This document shows, piece by piece, positions 8,838 to 16,213 of a stretch of DNA of 64,000 nucleotides. The first letter of the stretch is position 1, and every line of letters starts with the position of its first letter. Origin of the DNA: Candidatus Babeliales bacterium (lineage in GTDB: Bacteria; Babelota; Babeliae; Babelales; Chromulinivoraceae). The position numbers were made by a program, and so were the translations under genes. The notes beneath the pieces are model-generated. The model was not told the DNA's origin. It saw nothing but the letters and a program-made list of their open reading frames with translations, and searched no databases. The stretch lies in assembly GCA_018062405.1 (NCBI GenBank), contig JAGOSF010000004.1, positions 1-64,000 of the forward strand. Reading direction: 5' to 3'.

Positions 8838-9431
8838 ATGGCAAGTTTTAACCGTATTATTATTGCGGGTAATTTAACAAGAGATCCAGAATACAAACAA
8901 TTGCCATCAGGCCAAGGTGTTTGTCGTTTGGGGCTTGCTTCAAACCGTCAGTTTAAAAATCGTCAAACAGGTACAGCAATTCAAGAAGTTTGTTATGTTG
9001 ATATCGATGTTTGGGGTCCTCAAGCTGATAGTTGCAATAAATTTTTACAAAAAGGCCGTGGCGTTTTAATCGAAGGCCGTTTAAAATTTGATACATGGCA
9101 AGATCAACAAGGTCAAACACGTAGTAAGCACAGTATTGTTGCTGACCGTGTTGTGTTCTTGAATGCTGCTGGCGATCAGGCTGGTGATGTTCAAGATGAA
9201 CCTGGTGCCAGCGACTCTTCTAGTTTTGGAAGATCACAAGCATCAAAAGGATCATTTGCAACTACAGCATCATCAGATTCTTTTGCATCAACATCTTATG
9301 GCACACAAGATACTCAAGAGTTTTCTAAGATAGCACAAGCTGTTGCAGAGAAAAAACGTAAAAAAGATTTGGGCTCACAAAGTTCAGAATTTATTGATCA
9401 GCCTCCTTTTGAGGATGATTTACCGTTTTAA
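8838..9431 (+). CDS. ssb: Single-stranded DNA-binding protein
   Basis: Binds ssDNA in replication, repair and recombination. The N-terminal OB-fold starts MASFNRIIIAGNLTRDPEY and includes the Trp/Phe-containing core (CYVDIDVWGPQADSCNKFL and GRLKFDTWQDQQGQ). Residues about 115-180 are a Ser/Ala/Gly/Gln-rich linker. The conserved acidic tip that recruits partner proteins is present as the final PPFEDDLPF. AAGGACA precedes the ATG. The 197-residue length is usual. Confidence 0.97.
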   Translation: MASFNRIIIAGNLTRDPEYKQLPSGQGVCRLGLASNRQFKNRQTGTAIQEVCYVDIDVWGPQADSCNKFLQKGRGVLIEGRLKFDTWQDQQGQTRSKHSIVADRVVFLNAAGDQAGDVQDEPGASDSSSFGRSQASKGSFATTASSDSFASTSYGTQDTQEFSKIAQAVAEKKRKKDLGSQSSEFIDQPPFEDDLPF

Positions 9432-9448
9432 ACAGGTTTTAATCGACG

Positions 9449-9482
9449 AAAAGAGGTCTTTTAGCAAGGCCTCTTTTTTTTT
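9449..9482 (+). terminator. Rho-independent terminator of ssb
   Basis: AAAAGAGG (9449-9456) pairs with CCTCTTTT (9470-9477), extended by two further pairs, and is followed by an unbroken T-run to 9482. Confidence 0.85.
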
Positions 9483-9621
9483 GCTTGTTTTCAAATAGAA
9501 AAATTTTTAATTTAAAAATAAATCAGATTTGTTGACAAATAGAGATGTTAATTGAGAAAATAATGGTAAAGTAGCCAGATTGTAGATGCTTGTCAAAAGC
9601 TAAAATGAAAGGGGAGTGAGC

Positions 9622-9987
9622 GTGAAAAATTTTAAAATTCTATTTTTTGTCTTGTTTGTGACAGTGTTTTCGAAAGTTTATACCTATGAATCAACTCAGT
9701 TGGATGTCATGGCAGATTTTGCTTATCCAGTTTCGATGATGGAAAACATTCGGTACAATATGGGTCAGGCTGTCTATGCTTTGCAACACGCTGATAGTTC
9801 ATCGTCAGCTTCTTTTTTAGAACAAGCAGCATCAAATCTAGGTTTTCGTCAGATGGTCAGCGATGATGATCGTCAATTTATACAAGAAATGATCGATAAA
9901 ATTAATGCATTAATTAAAGATCTTGAAGATGATACAGATCGTTCATGCATGATTGATTTGTCGCAACAGATTCAAGATAAATTATAA
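9622..9987 (+). CDS. Small exported protein, 121 aa
   Basis: Of two in-frame GTG codons (9616 and 9622), the second has the better spacing from GGGGAG and gives a leader beginning MKNFKILFFVLFVTVFSKVYT. The mature part is a short acidic helical protein (ending DLSQQIQDKL) with no recognised motif. A TTGACA box at 9532-9537 could be part of its promoter. It converges on the minus-strand gene that ends at 9991, with only three bases between stops and no terminator hairpin visible. Confidence 0.6.
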   Translation: MKNFKILFFVLFVTVFSKVYTYESTQLDVMADFAYPVSMMENIRYNMGQAVYALQHADSSSSASFLEQAASNLGFRQMVSDDDRQFIQEMIDKINALIKDLEDDTDRSCMIDLSQQIQDKL

Positions 9988-9990
9988 ATT

Positions 9991-11175
9991 TTAAAATTCA
10001 TAACGAATTGCCATGTTATAGGCTCCGCCTATGATTTGTATTTTAGGATAAAATATTCCAGCTAAAGGCATGGTGTAATAGAATGAAACAGTTGGTGCAT
10101 GAGGGCGTTTTCCTGAAGCAAATGAATAATCGCATTGAATAAAGAGTGACGAAATTGTCCATGCATTTAAAATTTCATTATTATTAATAATTTCTGTAGG
10201 GAAGTCAGATTCATTAAATGAAGAGATTGACCATTTCATGCCATGGCTATATCCATAGCCAGCCGTTGCCATAAAATTTGGTAAAAAACTATGAGCTTCA
10301 ATGTAAAATGCAGTAGAAAAAACTGGCTTTGGATTGACTTGAATTCGAGTTACATCCATGGCAAGCAGCTGATTGTTCGAATTAGATGCGTTTACTGGAG
10401 CATTGACTTGTCTTGGTTGAATAGGAATTATCATGCCATAAAAACCAACGTTGATATATTTTGAGATGCCAAGTGCAAGAATTGCAGTTGTTGGATAACT
10501 GAATGCTATATTTCCACCTAAAGGATATTGTAGAATCGTTAAGTTGTGGCCGTATAATATTTGCGGGATTCCAAGTGAGCCTTCAAGAAAAAGATGTAAA
10601 AAATGTAAAGATTCAAAATCGGTAAACATTTTATTATAACCAAGATGAATTCCTGTTGAATATATTCCCGATGAGTTTAGATTTTTTGGTATTTTAGCTT
10701 CGAAAACTTCAAGTCTTTGTAATTCTAGGTCTGTCAGTGTTTGATTGAGTTGAACATCAAGGTCGATTTGATTGACGCTTAAATTTTGAATTGATGTTGA
10801 GATCCCAAAAAATAAATTATGGCATATATTTTTATGATAAAAAAAATTGAGTCGTTGAAAGTTGAATATGCCCGAAAAATTAATGATCCCAGCCGATTCG
10901 TTATCATTTTTTGGTAATGAATAATCAAGAAACCGTTTTAAAAGATCTTCACTTCCATATTGTTGTAAGAATGGTACCACCTGCCCATTTCGGTTGTAAG
11001 CTTCATCAGTTTGACCAGCAGAAAAACTCATAAAAAAATCGGCAAGGTATTTTTCTGCGCAATAGGGTTTATGAAAAAGTAAACTTGGTCCATACGAACT
11101 TGCTTGGATTTTCAATGAAGGTGTTATGATGATCGCGATTATCAATACTTGTATAATGTGATTTTTAAAGTTCAC
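9991..11175 (-). CDS. Putative outer-membrane beta-barrel protein, 394 aa
   Basis: A leader (NHIIQVLIIAIIITPSLKIQA) is followed by about 365 residues of alternating hydrophobic/polar strands ending MAIRYEF; a terminal aromatic is the usual Bam-recognised signal of outer-membrane barrels. It is a paralogue of the next gene (11225-12424): both start the mature part with (H/Q)KPY and share FLQQ(Y/F)G(S/T)EDLLK(R/K)F near residue 75 plus a conserved GG near the end. I recognise no channel or enzyme family. Confidence 0.65.
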   Translation of the reverse strand: MNFKNHIIQVLIIAIIITPSLKIQASSYGPSLLFHKPYCAEKYLADFFMSFSAGQTDEAYNRNGQVVPFLQQYGSEDLLKRFLDYSLPKNDNESAGIINFSGIFNFQRLNFFYHKNICHNLFFGISTSIQNLSVNQIDLDVQLNQTLTDLELQRLEVFEAKIPKNLNSSGIYSTGIHLGYNKMFTDFESLHFLHLFLEGSLGIPQILYGHNLTILQYPLGGNIAFSYPTTAILALGISKYINVGFYGMIIPIQPRQVNAPVNASNSNNQLLAMDVTRIQVNPKPVFSTAFYIEAHSFLPNFMATAGYGYSHGMKWSISSFNESDFPTEIINNNEILNAWTISSLFIQCDYSFASGKRPHAPTVSFYYTMPLAGIFYPKIQIIGGAYNMAIRYEF

Positions 11176-11224
11176 TACTTTCCTTTTTTATGGATGAGAA
11201 AAATTTATGATTCAGCGTGCTTCA

Positions 11225-12424
11225 TTAAAAAGCATAACTAACTTGCAAACTGCATGAACCCCCAAAAATATTAGTTTCTGTGCATAATTGACCAGCGACG
11301 GGAATATGACAAAAAACAGAAAGAACTGGTGCGCTTGGCGTTGTTTCGCACGCGAAATCAATATCAAATTGAACGTAAACAGAGCCAAGACTCCAAGCGT
11401 TTAAAAGTTGAGATTCATTCACCAAAGCTTTTTGAATATTAATGGTATCGATTGGCGTAATAGTGTAGGAACAGTTTCTTGTGTAGCAGTAAGCGATAAT
11501 CGTTGAATAGCCTTGATGAATATGATCCGCTTCAAAATAGATTGAAGTGCTAAAAAGTGGTCCACGTTGTAGAAATGCAACGCCAGATTCTGGCATTAAA
11601 AGATTATTTTGAGAAAAACTATTATTCATGGGAATAGTTCCCATTGCTTTTTGCCATGGAATAACAGCTCCGTTGCAACCAATGGTCATCCAATCTAAAA
11701 TCCCAATTGTTGCTGTTGCAATCACAGGATAGCCAAAGTTTATATTTTGTATGAAAGGAAATTGAACAAGGCTTTGATTCGTGTCATACATTGCTTGTGG
11801 TGACATCATGCCTGTTTTAATTTGAAAGTCTATAAAATCAAGATGGGTAAAATTTGAATATGTCGCATGATAGCCAGCATAGAAGGCTGTCGTGAACATC
11901 CCAGCTTGGTTCATAGATTTTGGTAATTTTTGTTGAAGTCTTTCTAAATAAATGAGTTGTTCTTGGCTCAAAGGAACTGCTGTTTGTACAAAGTTAACAT
12001 CGATATTGTTGATAGAAAGGTCTTGAATAGCTGTTGAACCTTCTATGAAAAATCCACGTACAATATTTTTATAAGAAGAAAGAATAATTTCTCGGAGGTG
12101 AAAATTTCCAGATAATAATCCTTGACCAAAACTTTCGATATTATTGCTTGGCAGGGTTGTATCAACAAATTTTTTCAAAAGGTCTTCAGTTCCAAATTGT
12201 TGCAGGAATGCGACTTTATTATTATTGTTATTGTACGCAGAATTTGCAAATCCACCTGAAAAAATACAAGAGATGTCGGTAAAATAGTCTTGAGTGAAAT
12301 AAGGTTTTTGAAAATAACTATCAGGCTTGTACTGGCTCATAGTTAAAACAGAATAAAGACTGTTGAAACCAGTAAGCGAGGCTATAATCATAAAAAGAGT
12401 AATAAGTTTTTTTTTATATTTCAT
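11225..12424 (-). CDS. Putative outer-membrane beta-barrel protein, 399 aa (paralogue)
   Basis: Lies 49 bases upstream of its paralogue at 9991 on the same strand, so the two may be co-transcribed. Leader MKYKKKLITLFMIIASLTGF, then the mature sequence with FLQQFGTEDLLKKF and a C-terminal strand SLQVSYAF ending in Phe. The two proteins align over their whole length but are clearly diverged, so the duplication is old. A surface or transport role is inferred only from the barrel-like ending. Confidence 0.65.
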   Translation of the reverse strand: MKYKKKLITLFMIIASLTGFNSLYSVLTMSQYKPDSYFQKPYFTQDYFTDISCIFSGGFANSAYNNNNNKVAFLQQFGTEDLLKKFVDTTLPSNNIESFGQGLLSGNFHLREIILSSYKNIVRGFFIEGSTAIQDLSINNIDVNFVQTAVPLSQEQLIYLERLQQKLPKSMNQAGMFTTAFYAGYHATYSNFTHLDFIDFQIKTGMMSPQAMYDTNQSLVQFPFIQNINFGYPVIATATIGILDWMTIGCNGAVIPWQKAMGTIPMNNSFSQNNLLMPESGVAFLQRGPLFSTSIYFEADHIHQGYSTIIAYCYTRNCSYTITPIDTINIQKALVNESQLLNAWSLGSVYVQFDIDFACETTPSAPVLSVFCHIPVAGQLCTETNIFGGSCSLQVSYAF

Positions 12425-12556
12425 AACTTTAATTTCTTTGGGCTTTTTTCAAAATATTTGGTTTTACTATAGCATAAAGTTGCAAGCTTGTCCTCTTTGT
12501 TCTGCTTTGATATACTTAATGTTAATTGTCATTTTATGAAAAACAAAAGGACCTGT

Positions 12557-13084
12557 ATGAATTCAAATAATCAAAACGATATGCACCAACAGGATGAGCA
12601 AGAAAAATTTGTTGATCAAGCGCAAACTCAAGCTGAACTAGATAATAATGATTTTGAGCAGTGCCAGCAAGATGTTGCTATGTGGAAAGATCAGGCAGCA
12701 CGTATTTTTGCTGATTTTGAAAATTATAAAAAACGCATGGAACGAGAACAAGTTTCTTGGATGCAAACTGCTCAGGTTTCTGTTTTAAAAGATTTATTAT
12801 CAATTGTTGATAATTTTGATCGCGCTTTATTGTCAAAAACAGATGCAACTGCAGATGTTTATGCTGGCGTTGAAATGATTTATAAATCTGTTATCCAAGT
12901 TCTTAATAAATATGGCGTTAAAGAATTTAGTAACTATCAAGAATTTGATCCAGAATATCACGAAGCTTTAATGGACATTGAATCTGCTGATCATGCATCA
13001 GGTCAGATTGTTCAAGTTTTAGAAAAAGGCTTTATGATCAAAGATAAAATTTTGCGCCCTGCAAAAGTTATGATAGCAAAGTAA
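12557..13084 (+). CDS. grpE: Co-chaperone GrpE
   Basis: Nucleotide-exchange factor for DnaK. I choose the ATG at 12557 because AAAAGGA lies 5-6 bases upstream; in-frame codons further 5' would add residues with no family match. An acidic Gln-rich N-terminus is followed by the long coiled coil (MWKDQAARIFADFENYKKRM) and the C-terminal beta domain with the signatures NFDRAL, GVEMIYKSV, YGVKEF, FDPEYHEALM and LRPAKVMIAK. The 175-residue length is normal. No dnaK follows; a transposase does. Confidence 0.94.
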   Translation: MNSNNQNDMHQQDEQEKFVDQAQTQAELDNNDFEQCQQDVAMWKDQAARIFADFENYKKRMEREQVSWMQTAQVSVLKDLLSIVDNFDRALLSKTDATADVYAGVEMIYKSVIQVLNKYGVKEFSNYQEFDPEYHEALMDIESADHASGQIVQVLEKGFMIKDKILRPAKVMIAK

Positions 13085-13125
13085 TTTAATTTTCTTCTTG
13101 CATAATAATTTAGTGACAGGTAAAC

Positions 13126-13142
13126 CACTAGTTTGACTAGTG
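13126..13142. repeat. Left-side hairpin of the transposase element
   Basis: CACTAGT-TTG-ACTAGTG forms a perfect 7-bp stem with a 3-base loop about 90 bases before tnpA. IS200/IS605-type transposases recognise imperfect hairpins at element ends, so this is a candidate left end. Confidence 0.45.
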
Positions 13143-13206
13143 AGACTTTCCCGGCTTGGCCTTGAGATTTAGTTTAAAAAATGATGTTTGCATTATACTG
13201 TCTATT

Positions 13207-13217
13207 AGCTTGACGGC
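13207..13217 (+). repeat. Inverted repeat, left copy, flanking tnpA
   Basis: AGCTTGACGGC here is the exact reverse complement of GCCGTCAAGCT at 13708-13718, on the other side of tnpA. Such bracketing is typical of REP-associated tyrosine transposases. The left copy lies just before the ribosome-binding region of tnpA. Confidence 0.6.
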
Positions 13218-13234
13218 AAAATAGGAGTATTTTT

Positions 13235-13669
13235 ATGCAAACATCATTTGATAGTTTAAGCCATTCAAAATGGGACTGCAAGTACCATATCGTATTTGTA
13301 CCAAAATATCGTAAGAAAAAATTGTATGGTGATATTCGAAGATATTTAGGAAGAGTCTTTCATGAATTGGCAAATCAAAGAGGAAGTAAAATAATAGAAG
13401 GGCACATGGTTCAAGACCATGTGCACATGATGATAAGCATACCGCCTAAATATTCAGTGGCAGAAGTTGTTGGTTATATAAAAGGTAAAAGTGCGATAGC
13501 AATTGCCAGAGAATTTGGAGGACGGGAAAGAAATTTTAATGGTGAAAGATTTTGGGCAAGAGGATATGCTGTCTCAACTGTTGGTTTCGAAGCAAATAAG
13601 ATAAGAGAATACGTTAAGAATCAGGAGCAACTTGATGGCAATGGTTCTAACGAAGAAGGTCAATTTTAA
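13235..13669 (+). CDS. tnpA: IS200-like / RAYT Y1 transposase
   Basis: A single-strand transposase of the Y1 HUH superfamily. The metal-binding HUH motif is H62-V-H64 in QDHVHMMISIPP, and the nucleophilic tyrosine is predicted as Y126 in NKIREYVKNQE. YHIVFVPKYRKK near the start and FWARGYAVSTVG near residue 115 are family signatures. At 144 residues it appears full length. TAGGAG precedes the ATG. No tnpB partner is beside it. Perfect 11-base inverted repeats bracket the gene, and hairpins lie on both sides, so it is either a small IS200-like element or a domesticated RAYT. Confidence 0.92.
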   Translation: MQTSFDSLSHSKWDCKYHIVFVPKYRKKKLYGDIRRYLGRVFHELANQRGSKIIEGHMVQDHVHMMISIPPKYSVAEVVGYIKGKSAIAIAREFGGRERNFNGERFWARGYAVSTVGFEANKIREYVKNQEQLDGNGSNEEGQF

Positions 13670-13682
13670 AATATAAATGATT

Positions 13683-13734
13683 ACGGCAGCCCTTGGGGCT
13701 GCTAATAGCCGTCAAGCTCCGCGCTTTGCGTGGA
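13683..13734. repeat. Right-end structured DNA of the transposase element
   Basis: Three elements are stacked: an outer pair ACGGC/GCCGT (13683-13687 and 13708-13712) enclosing a GCAGCCC-TTG-GGGCTGC hairpin; the inverted-repeat copy GCCGTCAAGCT (13708-13718); and a third hairpin at 13718-13734 (7 pairs including one G-T, TTT loop). This GC-rich patch contrasts with the AT-rich surroundings. It also supplies the stop codon and last residues of the neighbouring minus-strand gene. Confidence 0.65.
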
Positions 13735-14592
13735 CGTTATCACTAATCGATCGAGCATTGATGATTCGTCAATGATAGAAATATCAATCTGTTTGCCAGT
13801 GTTTTTATGATGCTGGCAACATTTTTTTTCGGCGATAAGTAGATCAATTTGTGCTTGAAATTGCCATGCATAAAGATATCCATCATGACGATATTCCCCA
13901 GGATTTCCTGGTTGAAGAATGGCAGCAATTTCTTTGAGGCAGTAAGGGCAGTTAATTCCATGCATCGCCTGCATATCACTGCGATATTCTGCGTAACGTT
14001 GAATGTGCTTCAATAATTCAACTGCATTATTTGCTAATAAAATTTTGAGTTCTTTTGTTTGTGCAAGTTTTATCATTTTAATAAGATGATTATTTTTTAT
14101 ATCATCATAAAGATGGTGTTGAAGTTCGTGGTGTAGTATAAATAATTTAACCGCATCAGGCCTGTTATAATACTGAGTATCCAATAAAATAAAAGATCCA
14201 ACTGTCATGGGGCCTTTAAGCATAGAATTGCATTCATAACGAAGTTCAAGCTTGTTTGCTTGTAATTGAGGCATAGATTGTAATATTGCGTAAAATGCGT
14301 GGTAAGTTGCACCAGAAGTTATTTTACATGTTACGGTATCAATACATAACGTTTGGTCCTCGTATAAAAAATGGGTGTAGTTACAAAGTTGTTCTGCCTG
14401 ATCAGATGGATGGGTTAAGATATCTTGGTCTCTTTGTCCCATTAAATTGGGAACGATCTGTTCAATTGATGGGCCAAGCAAGGCTTGGTAGCAGCTTGTG
14501 TACCATGAATCATCTTTCCAATAGTCGGCTTGGACTTGTATAGTTGCTGTGATCAGCATGATTGCTAGAATGGCAGGGGAATATTTCATCAA
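13702..14592 (-). CDS. Exported HExxH metalloprotease-like protein, 296 aa
   Basis: A signal peptide (KYSPAILAIMLITATIQVQA) precedes a mature protein with FILHHELQHHLYDD at about residues 151-164. HELQH (155-159) fits the zinc-binding HExxH motif, and AEYRSDMQAM about 45 residues later could provide the third ligand (E202) plus an Asp, as in the ExxxD helix of M48-type gluzincins. Several Cys (CPYC, KKCCQHH) may bind a metal or form disulfides. AGGGAGA precedes the ATG. The final residues and stop codon are encoded by the transposon-derived palindromes at 13702-13740, so the original C-terminus was probably altered. Function as a peptidase is inferred from the motif only. Confidence 0.6.
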   Translation of the reverse strand: MMKYSPAILAIMLITATIQVQADYWKDDSWYTSCYQALLGPSIEQIVPNLMGQRDQDILTHPSDQAEQLCNYTHFLYEDQTLCIDTVTCKITSGATYHAFYAILQSMPQLQANKLELRYECNSMLKGPMTVGSFILLDTQYYNRPDAVKLFILHHELQHHLYDDIKNNHLIKMIKLAQTKELKILLANNAVELLKHIQRYAEYRSDMQAMHGINCPYCLKEIAAILQPGNPGEYRHDGYLYAWQFQAQIDLLIAEKKCCQHHKNTGKQIDISIIDESSMLDRLVITSTQSAELDGY

Positions 14593-14713
14593 AAGTCTCC
14601 CTTTTTGAGCTTACAAATTTTCTTACCTTCTTAGATCAGTTTACCATGGTAAGGAAAGGTTGTAAAAAGGCGGTGCTGATTATGTTTTAAACTATAACCA
14701 GCACCCATGAAAT

Positions 14714-15808
14714 TTAATGTTTGATAATTGCAACAATCAGTTCAATGATAATCAAAATGATAATTAACGTCGTTAAAATATCTTCACGCGTTGTATCGAT
14801 TTTGTTTTGATAATCGTATTGAACTTCTTTGATGATTTTAAATTTTTTCTCGATTGAGTCGGTCCAGTTTTTAAGATCGAGATTTAAAACGATCTGATCA
14901 TAAATTTCTGAAAAATAAGTTTCTCCAACAAGTTTAATACTGTTTTCGAGCCGTTCGGTAATCACAGAAATATCAACTTTAAGTTTTGTTAAATCTCCGA
15001 CAGGGTCAAAATACGAAGGCCCAACAAAAGGAAGATAGGCAAGAATTGGCATCGAACGTGTTTTGTCTTCGTAAATTGCAGTCATCTGTTTATCAAGCAA
15101 CTTATCAAAATATTGTAGCTCAAGTTGCTGAATGTTCCCAAGTTCAAAGAAATCTAAAAGTTCTGAATATTGAGGGTCGTAAATAAATGCAGCTTCGGTA
15201 TCGATGATGATTAAATCTGTTTTGAAATAACCAACTGAAGATGTTAAAATTTCTCGTCGATGATGTTCTGACAATCGTTGCGTTTCGAATCGTAAAAGAG
15301 CTGCAATCTCATGGCTAAAATATTCTTTAATTTGTGAACCATTAAACTCTGGATTACATTCGATCTGAATTATTGTGTAATAAGTTCGTAGATGAAAGAA
15401 ATTTGGTTTTGAAGTAAATGGTTTAATTCGTTTGAAGACTGCAAGCGCATCATTAATGCTGCGTGATTGGTACTCTTCATCAAGTCGAATCAGTTCTGAC
15501 TTTAAATCCTGAAAAGTGTTTGAGACAGGAATTTTATATGTCATTGAGATTGCGCCAAACTGGTGAACTTTTACGTCGATGCAGTAGGTGCTTTTATCAT
15601 CGGTTGGGACTTCGATTGCAACTGGAGCATGATAGTTTTTAAAAAATTTCGAAAGATTGACCGGCAATATTGTACAGTCTTTTGATTGTTTGAGGGCTTC
15701 GAAATTAATATCTTCACCAATATCAAACGCAAAGAACATATAAACATGGCCAGAAAAAACATGAGATTGAGCGATGTGCTTTGGCTGATTGTGATGCTCT
15801 TTTTCCAT
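14714..15808 (-). CDS. RMD1/DUF155-family membrane protein, 364 aa
   Basis: The C-terminal third matches the RMD1/RMND1 (DUF155) plan: a long helical stretch (LENSIKLVGETYFSEIYDQI, then KFKIIKEVQYDYQNKID) running into a single terminal membrane segment of Ile and Leu and ending AIIKH. The N-terminal part has the acidic/hydrophobic strand (YMFFAFDIGEDINFEAL) expected in this family. I choose the ATG at 15808, 8 bases after AAAGG, over a TTG at 15856. The family is known in eukaryotic mitochondria (RMND1, linked to mitochondrial translation) and in scattered bacteria; the bacterial role is unclear. Membrane-anchored by its C-terminus. Confidence 0.7.
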   Translation of the reverse strand: MEKEHHNQPKHIAQSHVFSGHVYMFFAFDIGEDINFEALKQSKDCTILPVNLSKFFKNYHAPVAIEVPTDDKSTYCIDVKVHQFGAISMTYKIPVSNTFQDLKSELIRLDEEYQSRSINDALAVFKRIKPFTSKPNFFHLRTYYTIIQIECNPEFNGSQIKEYFSHEIAALLRFETQRLSEHHRREILTSSVGYFKTDLIIIDTEAAFIYDPQYSELLDFFELGNIQQLELQYFDKLLDKQMTAIYEDKTRSMPILAYLPFVGPSYFDPVGDLTKLKVDISVITERLENSIKLVGETYFSEIYDQIVLNLDLKNWTDSIEKKFKIIKEVQYDYQNKIDTTREDILTTLIIILIIIELIVAIIKH

Positions 15809-16213
15809 GACCATTACCTTTATAAAATTGTAAGAATTTATTTTCTTTATATACAAAATAAAAAGTTGTTTTGCAAACCGTTTTTAATTTTGTATATAAA
15901 TTTTATTTCTATTTTGACTTGCAGGACGCCCTTTGGTGCCTTTGTATGCACTGATAGTATAACAATAATAAGTTATTTAAAGAAAATTTCTTCATAAAAA
16001 AGCATTTTTGGGATTGAGGTAAAAAGCAAAATGGCTGATTTGGCAAAAATAGGGACTGCTTACACCTTAATGTTGCTTTCACGTCGGGTATAAAAAAGTT
16101 ATAATAAAAATTGCTTTTGAATCTAAAAGATCATAGAAACCTTTTATTTACTATCTTTTTCTATATAATTATTTCATTCAGAAAAATTATAAAGATTTAT
16201 AGTAAGGTTTTTT
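15809..16213. other. 405-base intergenic region with an inverted repeat and promoter-like boxes
   Basis: Divergent promoter region between the RMD1-like gene and the 920-residue coiled-coil gene. An AT-rich inverted repeat (15846-15864 against 15881-15900, one bulge) can form a long hairpin around a GC-richer loop. A TATAAT at 16164-16169 lies 45 bases before the plus-strand start and is a candidate -10 box, though no good -35 is visible. A 20-codon frame at 16031-16093 has a GAGG upstream but nothing else in its favour. I see no RNA gene. Confidence 0.4.

Noticed and set aside
16031..16093. 20-codon open frame in the intergenic region
   Set aside because: Weak ribosome-binding site at poor spacing, no leader and no similarity to anything recognisable.
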